Part shown: one piece after another, positions 25,718 to 34,587 of the stretch | Numbering within the stretch: the stretch's first letter is position 1 | Layout: each line of letters begins with the position of its first letter | Assembly (NCBI RefSeq): GCF_002177135.1 | Contig: NZ_MWPH01000002.1 | Span: 434,001 to 498,000, forward strand | Length of the DNA stretch: 64,000 bases | Direction: 5' to 3' | Origin: Natronolimnobius baerhuensis | GTDB taxonomy: Archaea > Halobacteriota > Halobacteria > Halobacteriales > Natrialbaceae | Program-made: the position numbers and the translations under genes | The notes under the pieces: model-generated | Seen by the model: the letters and a program-made list of their open reading frames with translations, nothing else | Told to the model about the DNA's origin: nothing | Database searches by the model: none

Positions 25718-26944
25718 TTAGTCGGACGGGACAAATCCCCGATTTGGCGTCACCGCTCCTGACTTCAGGGCGAGTTGACTATCGCCCGTCCGCTGCGACG
25801 ACTGTAGGCCGCGACGGACGTACCGCCACCCAACATTCTTCGCACCTACGTAATCCGCATTCTGAGTCGCTTCGCACGACTCACACTCGAACTCCGCCTG
25901 TCGCACCCGGTTCCCCTTACTTGTGTGCCCACACTCCGGGCATCGCCGACTCGTATTCTTCGGGCTGACAAACTCGACGCTTATTCCTTCGGCTTCGGCC
26001 TTGTACTCCACGAGGTCAACGAGTTGTCGGTGTGCCCACTGGTGGAACTCCTTGACGGGCGGCGCACGTTCTCGAATGTGTTTTAGATTCTCGAACGCGA
26101 TGTACTCGCAGTCGTGTGTCCGTGCTTCTTCGAGAATCTGGTTAGCGACTTGGTGAAGTTCGTCACGAAGATACCGTGACTCCCTTCCGCTCATCTGCTG
26201 AATCGTTCGATGGGCAGATTGTGTACCGGTCTGCTGAATGTTGCCGCGAATCCGCTCGAACTCTCGATGCTGGTGTCGAAGTTCCCTCCCCGACGCGAAG
26301 TACGCCGTGCTAGTGGTGGCGATGTTGACGATGCCGAGGTCAACGCCGAGAACTGTCCTGTCCTCGTCGTCATTCTGTTTTTCGACCTGTTTCTTGGGCT
26401 TGTCTTTGCGAAAACCAAGGTGGAGGTAGTATTCGCCATCACGCTTCGACAGCGTAGACTCCGTTACTTCCCACTCGTCGTGGTTAAGGTATTCGTGTTG
26501 ACACCCGTCTTCTTCGTCAGGGAGGTTCAGATCACACTGAATCCGACCATCGACCGTGGAGAGCGAAACAGACCCGTCATCGAACAGCGTCATCGTCCGA
26601 GTGTCGTATTTCACCGTGTTACTGATAAATTCCGGTCGAGACGTTTTGTAGTGTTCATCAAGGTCTTCGATTGCTTCGACACCATCAAGCGCGGCTGCGG
26701 CCTGATGAGTGGCGAGAATTGCGTGTTGACTTCCGAGACGTGTTTCCCCTAACACCTCGTCGTAGGCAAGGTCTTGGAGGGAGGTTTTCCGCGTTTCACC
26801 AACTCTCCATCCTATTCGACTGCTGATGTTGCAGGCAGCTTTCCACTCATCGATGGTGGCATCGAGCAAGTCCTGTTGCTCGTCAGTGAGGATGGGGCGG
26901 GTGATTGCGGTGCGTCTCAAGTAGCCGTCTGCCACAGGCTTCAA
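25718..26944 (-). CDS. tnpB: TnpB, IS1341-type RNA-guided nuclease
   Basis: A 408-residue TnpB. The RuvC catalytic triad appears complete: D202 in GVDLGIVNIA, E285 in AFENLKHIRERA and D364 in NADYVGAKN. A zinc ribbon lies between the last two blocks (C335, C338, C354, C357). The N-terminal region is basic relative to the rest of the genome. TnpB proteins cut DNA under guidance of an RNA from their own transposon end. Length is normal for haloarchaeal members and no frameshift is seen, so it is probably active. Confidence 0.95.
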   Translation of the reverse strand: MKPVADGYLRRTAITRPILTDEQQDLLDATIDEWKAACNISSRIGWRVGETRKTSLQDLAYDEVLGETRLGSQHAILATHQAAAALDGVEAIEDLDEHYKTSRPEFISNTVKYDTRTMTLFDDGSVSLSTVDGRIQCDLNLPDEEDGCQHEYLNHDEWEVTESTLSKRDGEYYLHLGFRKDKPKKQVEKQNDDEDRTVLGVDLGIVNIATTSTAYFASGRELRHQHREFERIRGNIQQTGTQSAHRTIQQMSGRESRYLRDELHQVANQILEEARTHDCEYIAFENLKHIRERAPPVKEFHQWAHRQLVDLVEYKAEAEGISVEFVSPKNTSRRCPECGHTSKGNRVRQAEFECESCEATQNADYVGAKNVGWRYVRRGLQSSQRTGDSQLALKSGAVTPNRGFVPSD

Positions 26945-27000
26945 TAGATGATAGAGGTAGTTAATAGGTTGTGGTCAGTGGCAGCGAGTGTCGGCTTCAA

Positions 27001-27022
27001 CCCCGGGCACGGTGGCCCGGGG
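27001..27022. repeat. Left-end hairpin of the tnpB element
   Basis: Perfect 8-bp stem CCCCGGGC/GCCCGGGG with loop ACGGTG, 57 bp before the tnpB start. Relative to the right-end hairpin the two stem positions differ in a compensating way, so pairing is under selection. Confidence 0.7.
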
Positions 27023-27040
27023 AATCCGCCTTGATACCTG

Positions 27041-27293
27041 TTTGAAACAGAAGTATGGGGCGCGTTGGTGAGGTAGCGTTGGATGGGGATTGAAACGGTT
27101 GTTGTCCCGAGGTCCCGCTGTGGCCACACAGTGGTCGCGGTCACACCGGAACTGACGGACAACGGTCCGTATGAGGGATGGGGGTGATACCGCACAACGC
27201 GCGCCACCTATACCGAGGGAGTACGGGTCTATAAAATTCCGTCAGACAGCTGACTGACGGAGGTCAGACCGGGCTGGCACACCGTGGCGCGAC
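27041..27293. other. Non-coding stretch between tnpB element and methyltransferase
   Basis: No gene is visible. It holds a CCGTCAG/CTGACGG stem-loop (27239-27260) just beyond the methyltransferase stop, possibly its terminator, and a TCTATAAAA sequence near 27230. A single GGGGATTGAAAC (about 27083-27094) recalls the end of archaeal CRISPR repeats but is not repeated. Confidence 0.45.
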
Positions 27294-28400
27294 CTACGAC
27301 GCGTCGATTCGAAAGACCAGTACGTTTTGATGGACCATCGACGGGACGAACGAGAACGGATAGCCATAGACGTGGAGGTCCTTCGTCGGATCGTACCAGA
27401 CGAGATTCGCCGCAAGCGACAGTGACGTGTGCTCCTCGAGCGCGCGGGCGAGATCCGCTGAAAGGAACTCGTAGGACTGCTCGCGGTACATATCGCCGAT
27501 GAAGACAACGACATGGCCCGCAGGGTCGACAGCGTCGACGAACAGGTCGAACTTCGAAGCCATGTCAGTGAGCCATTCGTCTTTGGACTGGGTGTGAGCC
27601 TGCCCGTCCGTCTCGTCCTCGAGTGTGGCGTCATCAGTCCCCTCGAGTGTATTCCCGGCACTCTCGCTGTTCTCATCGCTACCGTTGCCATCGTCGTCAA
27701 ACGAACCCAGTTTGCTCTCACGCGTCGCTCGCTCGTTGCGCGTCTGCTCGAGTTCGTCCATGTGCCAGTAGGGAACGTCGGTCAGCAGCAGATCGACGGA
27801 GTCGTCTGGGACGGCGTCGATGAGGTCCGCACAGTCGCCGTGTCGAATATCCTGGGCCTCGAGTGGCGGGTCGCCGCGTTCTCGGCGCTCGTCGTTTTCC
27901 CGGACGAGAACGCTCTCATAGATGTCGATCCAGCGCTGGTTTTGCTCGAAGCCAATAGCCTCGCGAAGCCCGGTTCCCTCGTGTTCGCAGAAACTCGCGC
28001 CCAGTAGTGTGCCCCCCACGCCAGCAAACGGGTCGAGAACGGTGTCACCGGCCTTGCTGAATCGGCCGATGAGGTCCGCACAGAGGCGGGGCGGTTTCTG
28101 CCCGCCGTGGTCGCTTCGCAGGTCGTGTTGGACGGCCGGCGGATACCCCTCTGGTATCACCGATTTTGTGGCGTACTTCCACTCTTTGCCCGTGAGATCG
28201 TTGACTCGATTGCGCTCGTCGTAGATTCCGCGCCCCTCGACGTACTGTTGATGGTCCGCGAGGTCGTCGGTGTCGATCACCTCGCCATCTTCGACCGGCA
28301 GGGACTCTTCCCGTGCGCGGTCGGCATCGAATTCGCCCTCATCGTCCGTGAACAGCCGGCTCTGGCGGTGGCGATCCGGTTCGTCCCCGTTGTCCGTCAT
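27294..28400 (-). CDS. Orphan DNA methyltransferase (N4/N6 type)
   Basis: A 368-residue SAM-dependent DNA methylase of the N4-cytosine/N6-adenine family. Motif I is LDPFAGVGG (122-130) and the catalytic motif IV is DVPYW (208-212), an unusual form of D/N/S-PP-Y/F/W with Val in place of the first Pro. The motif I to IV order puts it in the alpha or gamma group. An acidic insertion of about 45 residues follows motif IV. No restriction enzyme gene is adjacent, so it is a solitary methylase or a base-modification enzyme. A mobile element sits immediately downstream. Confidence 0.82.
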   Translation of the reverse strand: MTDNGDEPDRHRQSRLFTDDEGEFDADRAREESLPVEDGEVIDTDDLADHQQYVEGRGIYDERNRVNDLTGKEWKYATKSVIPEGYPPAVQHDLRSDHGGQKPPRLCADLIGRFSKAGDTVLDPFAGVGGTLLGASFCEHEGTGLREAIGFEQNQRWIDIYESVLVRENDERRERGDPPLEAQDIRHGDCADLIDAVPDDSVDLLLTDVPYWHMDELEQTRNERATRESKLGSFDDDGNGSDENSESAGNTLEGTDDATLEDETDGQAHTQSKDEWLTDMASKFDLFVDAVDPAGHVVVFIGDMYREQSYEFLSADLARALEEHTSLSLAANLVWYDPTKDLHVYGYPFSFVPSMVHQNVLVFRIDAS

Positions 28401-28570
28401 AGCCTCGAGTGCTCACGCTGCGTGTATAAACACCTGTGACTCGAGTGGGACTGACGCACCGCACGCTCGAGTGGAACCGGGGCGAGAGTGTCATGCACTC
28501 ACTGGCGCTTTCAAGCCGGTGACACTGGGGTTAGCGAGTCCCTTTCAGGCTCGAGCACCTTGTGTGCGGT

Positions 28571-29596
28571 ATGAACATGCTCGTCGATGGCGAGTGGCGA
28601 ACCGATGCGTACGAGACAACCGGCGAGGACGGCTCGTTTGACCGGCAAGAGACGTCGTTTCGCGACTGGATTCAGGACGATCCAGATGCCCGATTCCAGC
28701 CTGAAGCGGGCCGATATCACCTGTACGTCTCGTATGCCTGCCCGTGGGCACACCGAACGCTCGTCACGCGCGCGCTGAAGGGCCTCGAGGACGCTATCTC
28801 GGTGTCCGTCGTCGATCCCTATCGTGGCGAGGATGGCTGGCAGTTCACCCCCGAAAAGGAGGGCTGTACGCGCGATCATATTCACGGCGCAGACTACCTG
28901 CGAGAGTTGTACGTCGAGGCAGATCCGGAGATGACCGGGCGCGTAACGGTCCCCGTGCTATGGGACACGGAAGAAGAAACCATCGTCAACAACGAGTCCA
29001 AGGAAGTGATGCGGATGCTCGATACTGAGTTCGACGATGTTGCAACCCGGGACGTTGATCTCTATCCCGAGGGCCTGCAGGACGAGGTTGATCGGGTTAT
29101 GGAGGAAATTTACGAGCCGATTAATAACGGCGTCTATCGGGCCGGCTTCGCGACGGAACAGGGACCCTACGACGAGGCTGTTTCCGATCTGTTCGACGCG
29201 CTCGATCACTGGGACGATGTCCTCGCCGACCAGCGATATCTCGCAGGCGACCAGCTCACGGAAGCCGATATCGCGATGTTCACGACGCTCATTCGGTTCG
29301 ACAATGTCTATCACACGCACTTCATGTGCAACGTCCGTCAGATCCGTGAGTACGACAATCTGTGGCCGTACCTGCGCGACCTATACCAGACGAGCGTCGG
29401 TGACCAGCGGGACGGCTACGGAGTCGCAGACACCGTCGACATGGACCACATTAAAGAACACTACTACACAACCCACCCTGATGTGACTCCACACGGGATC
29501 ATCGCCCGCGGACCGGACCTCGACCTCGAGGCACCCCACAACCGGAACGAGCTACCGGGTAGCCCACCAGACACACTCTCGAGTACCGAACAGTAG
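28571..29596 (+). CDS. Glutathionyl-hydroquinone reductase-like GST family protein
   Basis: A 341-residue member of the ECM4/YqjG (Xi-class GST) group. The thioredoxin-like domain has the typical SYACPWAHRT with the active cysteine near residue 56, followed by VVDPY and GRVTVPVLWDTE, and an all-helical C-terminal domain with LTEADIAMFTTLIRFD and NVRQIREYDNLWPYLRDLYQ. It reduces S-conjugated hydroquinones using a thiol; in haloarchaea probably gamma-glutamylcysteine. Start at ATG 28571, three codons after a weaker GTG. Confidence 0.92.
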   Translation: MNMLVDGEWRTDAYETTGEDGSFDRQETSFRDWIQDDPDARFQPEAGRYHLYVSYACPWAHRTLVTRALKGLEDAISVSVVDPYRGEDGWQFTPEKEGCTRDHIHGADYLRELYVEADPEMTGRVTVPVLWDTEEETIVNNESKEVMRMLDTEFDDVATRDVDLYPEGLQDEVDRVMEEIYEPINNGVYRAGFATEQGPYDEAVSDLFDALDHWDDVLADQRYLAGDQLTEADIAMFTTLIRFDNVYHTHFMCNVRQIREYDNLWPYLRDLYQTSVGDQRDGYGVADTVDMDHIKEHYYTTHPDVTPHGIIARGPDLDLEAPHNRNELPGSPPDTLSSTEQ

Positions 29597-29642
29597 CACA
29601 GCGAGACGCACCTACGCGAGAGACTGATTCTCGAGAAACAGT

Positions 29643-29900
29643 TCAGTCGTCGTCTTCGTCTTCGGGTTCGTCAGGCTGGGGTGCCTGCGGCCGGTAGCGA
29701 TCCGCGTCGGTTCGCCAGGATTCAAACGTGGGCTCTGTTGGCTCGTCGGCGAAGAACACCCGCCAGACCACATATACAGGAATCAGAATCGGCAGCGCGG
29801 GAAGCATGATGATGAGCAATACCGCGCCCATCACGTACCCGAACGCCGACATCTGAAGATTCGGGACATAGCCCGTCGACTGAGAGACCTTGATCGCCAT
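29643..29900 (-). CDS. Small single-helix membrane protein
   Basis: 85 residues: a strongly hydrophobic stretch at 20-50 (VMGAVLLIIMLPALPILIPV, then VVWRVFF), and a soluble acidic tail ending in EDEDDD. No known domain recognised. The helix and tail suggest a small inner-membrane protein with cytoplasmic tail. Confidence 0.65.
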   Translation of the reverse strand: MAIKVSQSTGYVPNLQMSAFGYVMGAVLLIIMLPALPILIPVYVVWRVFFADEPTEPTFESWRTDADRYRPQAPQPDEPEDEDDD

Positions 29901-29970
29901 ACCGACGTGTAGACGGGGTCCGATATTTGGTCTTTCGATACTGAAACTCGAGGAGTGGAGACAGCGACCG

Positions 29971-30783
29971 TTATTCTATCTCGAGGCCGTCGCGATCTGC
30001 CGAGTCGTCCGATAGCACGACCTCGGCGTCGTCCTGCGGTCGATAGCCGAGTTCGAGCATCGTTTCGGCGAGTGAGAGGAAGCGCGCCGAATTATTCGAG
30101 ATGCCGTGGGCCGTCGTCGGTGACTGCTCGAGCGGGCGCGTCGCGGCGGCGTGGATGAGTCGCTGGCAGTCTTCGGGACTGAGCCACATTGCACGAGCAA
30201 ACCGCTCGCCTGCGCCGTCGTACTCGCTCAGTTTTTGACGAAGTTCCTCGCGCGTGAGCACCCAGCCAATTCGCAGGGTGACCACGTCGAGGCCGTGGCG
30301 TTTGGCGTAATACGATCCCAACGCCTCGCCGAAGACTTTCGTGACGCCGTAGTACGTATCTGGTGCTGGAGGATCTTCTGGGCGGATGACGTCTGGCTCG
30401 CCAACCGTCGACTCCGGGCGCACGGCCGAGACGACGTTCGTCATATTGACCGCGTGATTTGAACTCGCGAAGACTACGCGCTCGAGATCGTTCTGGAGGG
30501 CGGCCTCGTAGGCGTTGTAGACGCCATCGATGTTCGGCCCGCGAACGCTCTCCCACTCGGCGCTCGGGTCGGGGTTCGCCGCGAGGTGGACGAGCACGTC
30601 CTGGCCCTCGAGTGCGTCGACGAACGCGTCGTGGTCGGTGATCTCGAGCGTCTCGGTCTCGAGGTCTTCGGTGTCGCTGTGTGAGAAGAGCGTAAGCGAC
30701 GCATCCGTGTCGCTTCCAGAGAATGCGTCGATGGCCTCACGGCCGACAGTACCTGACGCACCAGTGATTGCAATGTTCGGCAT
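29971..30783 (-). CDS. NAD-dependent epimerase/dehydratase family (uronate dehydrogenase or Azf-like)
   Basis: A 270-residue extended short-chain dehydrogenase. The Rossmann glycine motif GASGTVG is at residues 8-14, VHLAANPDPSAEWESV follows, and the catalytic Tyr-Lys is YYGVTK near 145-150. LERVVFASSNHAV is the pattern shared by uronate dehydrogenases and the haloarchaeal glucose-6-phosphate dehydrogenase Azf. I cannot decide between these from sequence. Start at 30783 gives the strand MPNIAITGASG. Confidence 0.85.
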   Translation of the reverse strand: MPNIAITGASGTVGREAIDAFSGSDTDASLTLFSHSDTEDLETETLEITDHDAFVDALEGQDVLVHLAANPDPSAEWESVRGPNIDGVYNAYEAALQNDLERVVFASSNHAVNMTNVVSAVRPESTVGEPDVIRPEDPPAPDTYYGVTKVFGEALGSYYAKRHGLDVVTLRIGWVLTREELRQKLSEYDGAGERFARAMWLSPEDCQRLIHAAATRPLEQSPTTAHGISNNSARFLSLAETMLELGYRPQDDAEVVLSDDSADRDGLEIE

Positions 30784-30933
30784 AGTGAGTCGACACCGGG
30801 CACGGCAAAGTAGGTCGGGCCAGCGGTGTCCGGCCAAATCTCCACTCACCGCGTGCTGGGTGTGGTTGTCCGGTGCGTTGACGCCTATCCCAATAAACGA
30901 ATACTTTTTGACACCTCCGCTCGAGACGAAAGT

Positions 30934-31686
30934 ATGGACCGACGTTCATTTCTCGGATCGGCAGCCGTCGGGGCGGCTGGGATGCTCGCCGGCTGTCTCT
31001 CTGCGGGCGTGACCGTGACGTCCGCCGAGACATCGTATCCGTCTGCGGCTGGTGCCGTCTACCAGTTGCGAAGCGAACTGACGGACGAGTCGCAGGAATC
31101 GTCGGTTTCGTTCGAGTCGCTGTCCCGTGAACAGCGACTCGAGGTTGCAAACGCGATTCACCGAGGTGAGTACCTGCTTGCCGAGTCGCCAGCGATTTCT
31201 GCGGATGACGTCTCGAGTGTCGACTATCGCGACCAGACGTTCACCGTCAGCTATGGCATCAGTGATGGGATCGGATACGGCCAGAATCCCGACACACTCG
31301 ATTTTGTCACGTTCGATGCGACCGCCACCGGCACCGAACTCGAGTGCTCGATGACCAACAGTCATTCCGCCCCGCTCGAGGTGTTTCACACCGGCCGACC
31401 GTACTTTGGGGTTGGTGTGGCAGTCGGCGAGACAGTCACACTGCTGGCTCACGACCGATACGTCGAAAACGACACCATCGAGATCTACCCCATCACCAGA
31501 CAGCCACCACACCCACCTCGAGAGCGAACGGCGACGATTGAGCCCGGTGACTCGCTCACTGAATCGTATATCATCGGCGATTCAGTTCCGGGTGACGCCG
31601 TTGTGTACGTGTCGACTCTCATCAGAAACGACGCGCTGGGTATCGGTGAGTTCCCCACTGGCCGATTCTCACTCGAGACGGACTGA
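30934..31686 (+). CDS. Tat-exported lipoprotein
   Basis: A 250-residue protein. DRRSFLGSAAVGAAGMLAGC at the N-terminus has a twin arginine and the lipobox LAGC, so it is folded inside, exported by Tat and lipid-anchored at Cys21. The mature part is rich in beta strands, with GDSLTESYIIGDSVPGDAVVYVSTL near the end resembling an Ig-like or DUF fold. No known function. A TATA-like sequence lies near 30898-30908. Confidence 0.8.
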   Translation: MDRRSFLGSAAVGAAGMLAGCLSAGVTVTSAETSYPSAAGAVYQLRSELTDESQESSVSFESLSREQRLEVANAIHRGEYLLAESPAISADDVSSVDYRDQTFTVSYGISDGIGYGQNPDTLDFVTFDATATGTELECSMTNSHSAPLEVFHTGRPYFGVGVAVGETVTLLAHDRYVENDTIEIYPITRQPPHPPRERTATIEPGDSLTESYIIGDSVPGDAVVYVSTLIRNDALGIGEFPTGRFSLETD

Positions 31687-31757
31687 TACTGTCGGACAGT
31701 CTCAGCGTTTCGGCCCCGTTCGGTTGAAACTCGTCTGGTTTTTGCCCGGGAGTATGA

Positions 31758-32771
31758 CTATGGTTTGACGACGAACTTTCCGACGCGCTCGCGCGCTGCC
31801 ATCGCGGCGAACGCCTCGCCGGTCGCCTCGAGTGGATACGTCTCACTGATCGCGGGCTCGAGATCGCCGGCTGCGACGAGGCCGACGAGCCGTCGTAAGT
31901 CATCCTGCGTCCCCATCGTTGAGCCGACAATACGCTTGTGCTCGAGGAACAGATCCGGCACGTCAATCGTCGAGTCGCTGCCTGCGGTGCGGCCACAGAT
32001 GACCATCGTACCACCGCGGCGCATGACCTGCTGGCCGAGTGCAGTGTACTCCCCGCCGAGGTGGTTGATAACAGCATCCGGCGCGCCGATTTCCGACACC
32101 GCCTCCCGGATGTCGTCGATGTCGGTCGAGTGAATCCCGTGCTCGAGGCCGAGTTCTTGGACGCACTCGAGTTTCGCGGCGCTCGAGGAGGTGCCGATGG
32201 TCGACGCGCCCAACACGGCCGCGAGTTGCACCGTTGCAACGCCGACGCCGCCGGTCGCACCCGGGACGAACACGAGATCACCAGGCCCAACATCGGCGCG
32301 CCGGAGCATGCGGAAGGCAGTCATGTACGCCGTTGGAATCGCGGCCGCAGTTGTCATGGACACGTCGTCGGGCAGCGCGAGCAGCCGGTCGGCCGCAACG
32401 CAGGCGACCTCCGCGAGCCCGCCGTGATACAGCGAGAAGTTCTCGCACAGGTTTTCGGGCCCCTCGCGGCAGAACCGACAGCTCCCGCAGGTTTTGTTCG
32501 GGCAAAGAACAACCCGGTCGCCGGGTTCGACGCTCGAGACGCCCTCGCCAACGTCTCGGACCGTTCCGGCCACGTCGAGACCCGTCACGAACGGCAGGTC
32601 ATCGGTGTCGACCATCGCGGAATCCCCCTCGAGAATCCAGAGATCGTGGCGATTGATCGCACAGGCGGCGACGTCGACGACGGCCTCGCCGGGGCTAGGG
32701 TGGAGCCGCTCGCGGTCGATCACACTCACTCCGTCCGGGCCGATCAGATCGGTAAAGGCTGCGGCACGCAT
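31758..32771 (-). CDS. Zinc-dependent alcohol dehydrogenase (MDR family)
   Basis: A 337-residue medium-chain dehydrogenase. The GroES-like domain contains the structural zinc cysteines CGSCRFCREGPENLC, and the catalytic region NRHDLW and GLDVAG. The Rossmann domain has GATGGVGVATVQLA. It is of the quinone-reductase/ADH branch lacking the usual GHE motif, so a catalytic zinc is uncertain. NAD(P)H-dependent oxidation or enoyl reduction is expected. Confidence 0.9.
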   Translation of the reverse strand: MRAAAFTDLIGPDGVSVIDRERLHPSPGEAVVDVAACAINRHDLWILEGDSAMVDTDDLPFVTGLDVAGTVRDVGEGVSSVEPGDRVVLCPNKTCGSCRFCREGPENLCENFSLYHGGLAEVACVAADRLLALPDDVSMTTAAAIPTAYMTAFRMLRRADVGPGDLVFVPGATGGVGVATVQLAAVLGASTIGTSSSAAKLECVQELGLEHGIHSTDIDDIREAVSEIGAPDAVINHLGGEYTALGQQVMRRGGTMVICGRTAGSDSTIDVPDLFLEHKRIVGSTMGTQDDLRRLVGLVAAGDLEPAISETYPLEATGEAFAAMAARERVGKFVVKP

Positions 32772-32863
32772 TGGTCTCGAGTCGACCGCGAGAGCAAAGG
32801 TTCTAGGGCCGGCCTCGAGTTATATACACCGTCATCGCTCATGCAAACGTTCATCTACGATGA

Positions 32864-34006
32864 ATGAGATCTGTGCACATGAACCGCGGCAAAGGATTTT
32901 TGCTCCTCCTGCTGGCGATTGTCGTCGTCCTCGTCGTCGGCATCGTTCGGCCGTTTCTGGAATATGTCCTCCTTGGACTGCTCCTCGCGTACGTGCTTTT
33001 TCCGATTCACGTTCGGCTAGTTGACGTCCTCAGCACCCGTCTCCCGACCGCTCGATTCGCTGAACCGCTCTCCGCTCTCGGACTGATACTGGCCAGTCTC
33101 GTTGCGATTATCCTTCCGCTGCTGTACGTATTCCTTGCGTTCCTCGGCGACTTGCAGGTGATCTACCGGGGCGAATCGAACATCGAAACTGCTCTGATAG
33201 AATCGAAAATCGCGGAGTACGCAGGAGCTGAAATCAACCTCGAGGAGGGGATTACGCTCGTCACCGAGTGGATGTTCGCCGTCTTCTTCGGCGACGTGTC
33301 GGGGCTGTTTGCCTCGATGCTTCACGCCTCGCTCGGGATTGCGCTGTTGCTCTTTCTGGTCTTTTATTTGCTCATCGACGGGCCTGCACTGGTCGCGTGG
33401 CTTACCCAGGCGAGTCCGCTCTCGCCATCGGTTAGCCAGACGTTGACCGACCAGATCGACCGGACGACGTGGGGTGCGGTCGTCGGCCACGCCTTTGCTG
33501 CCGTCGTCCAGGCCCTCGTCGCCGGCGTCGGCTTCTATCTGGTGGGCATCTCGAACGTAGTGTTCTGGACGATTGTGATGGTTATTCTGGCGTTCTTGCC
33601 GCTGATCGGCGTGTTCATCGTCTGGGCACCGGCTGCGGTCTATCTCTATCTCATCGACGAACCGACTGCCGCCGTGTTTCTGGCCGCCTACGGTCTCATC
33701 GTCGTGAGTTTCATCGATTACTACGTTCGGCCAATCGTCATCGACAAGCGAGCCCGAATCAATCCCGCAGCGATTCTTGTCGGCGTTTTCGGCGGCGTCT
33801 ACACGCTCGGCTTTGTCGGCCTGTTCGTCGGCCCAATCCTGATCGGCGTCCTCGTCGCGATCATCGAAACCTACCGAACGGAGTATCGCGACGGACAGCG
33901 CCAGCAGTCGAACACTGTCACTGAATCCACACCCCAGCACGGCGACTCGAGTGAGTCCGCAACTCCACTCGATGCAACCGATGAGCAGTCTCGCCCGATA
34001 CGGTAA
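32864..34006 (+). CDS. AI-2E family transporter (PerM/TqsA)
   Basis: A 380-residue membrane protein with about eight helices. Family features: the N-terminal pair of helices with VRPFLEYVLLGLLLAYVLFPIH, a middle soluble region, FYLLIDGP, then ALVAGVGFYLVGISN and YYVRPIVIDKRARINP. It exports small molecules or Na+ depending on the member. A Ser/Thr-rich C-terminal tail. TTATATAC at about 32818 is the TATA box. Start may also be ATG 32879 (MNRGKGF). Confidence 0.9.
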   Translation: MRSVHMNRGKGFLLLLLAIVVVLVVGIVRPFLEYVLLGLLLAYVLFPIHVRLVDVLSTRLPTARFAEPLSALGLILASLVAIILPLLYVFLAFLGDLQVIYRGESNIETALIESKIAEYAGAEINLEEGITLVTEWMFAVFFGDVSGLFASMLHASLGIALLLFLVFYLLIDGPALVAWLTQASPLSPSVSQTLTDQIDRTTWGAVVGHAFAAVVQALVAGVGFYLVGISNVVFWTIVMVILAFLPLIGVFIVWAPAAVYLYLIDEPTAAVFLAAYGLIVVSFIDYYVRPIVIDKRARINPAAILVGVFGGVYTLGFVGLFVGPILIGVLVAIIETYRTEYRDGQRQQSNTVTESTPQHGDSSESATPLDATDEQSRPIR

Positions 34007-34082
34007 CGTGCTCGAGGGCTGGCTCGCGATCCCGTCAGCTGCCACCAACACGGGTATTGCCATGTGTGCGGTACTATACCAC

Positions 34083-34538
34083 ATGGAACAGATCGAGTTA
34101 TTCGAAGAAATCGACGCGCCACCGGAGGTCGTCTGGAACGTCCTCCTCGAGTTCGACAGCTACCCGGAGTGGAACCCGTTCGTTCGGGCAATCGAAGGCG
34201 TTCCTGCCACAGGCGAACAACTCGAGGTTCGGATCGAACCACCGGATTCTCGTGGGATGACGTTCAAACCCACCGTCATCGCCGTCGACGACAAGCGTCG
34301 CCTCGCCTGGGCTGGCCGACTGATCGTCCCGTTTGTCTTCGATGGCTACCACGAGTTCCACCTCGAGCCACTCGACGACGATGGAGCGGCCGAACGAACG
34401 CGACTGCTTCACCGCGAAACGTTCCGCGGCGCGCTCGTCCCACTGCTGTTCGACCGCGACCGCCTCGAGCGTGGCTTCGAGGCAATGAATACGGCAATCA
34501 AAGACCGGGCGGAAGCCCGCGTCGCTGCAACAGCGTGA
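34083..34538 (+). CDS. SRPBCC (START-like/polyketide cyclase) protein
   Basis: 151 residues. IDAPPEVVWNVLLEFDSYPEWNPFVRAIEG is the classic start of the polyketide-cyclase/START fold, a hydrophobic ligand pocket. The end carries the long helix ERGFEAMNTAIKDRAE. Upstream in-frame Met codons exist (34062 and further), but the fold begins at MEQIELFEEI. Ligand unknown. Confidence 0.85.
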   Translation: MEQIELFEEIDAPPEVVWNVLLEFDSYPEWNPFVRAIEGVPATGEQLEVRIEPPDSRGMTFKPTVIAVDDKRRLAWAGRLIVPFVFDGYHEFHLEPLDDDGAAERTRLLHRETFRGALVPLLFDRDRLERGFEAMNTAIKDRAEARVAATA

Positions 34539-34587
34539 CCGGCGTCTACTGGCCGCTCTTGCTGGTGGACCCGATCAACCGAGAACG

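Larger units (their letters stand above)
25657..27040 (-). mobile_element. IS1341-type (IS200/IS605 superfamily) element with tnpB only
   Basis: The element contains tnpB and no tnpA. Its ends carry matching hairpins: stem CCCCGGGC/GCCCGGGG at 27001-27022 on the left-end side and GCCCCGCGC/GCGCGGGGC at 25665-25688 on the right-end side, both with the identical loop ACGGTG. Such subterminal hairpins are the recognition sites of the Y1 transposase TnpA, which must be supplied from elsewhere. Exact borders are not certain; the right end lies directly after the trkA stop. Borders given are approximate. Confidence 0.75.

Noticed and set aside
27040-27095. CRISPR repeat-like ATTGAAAC and GTTTGAAAC pieces
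   Set aside because: Only single copies, no regular spacing or repeat partner; no cas gene in the window.
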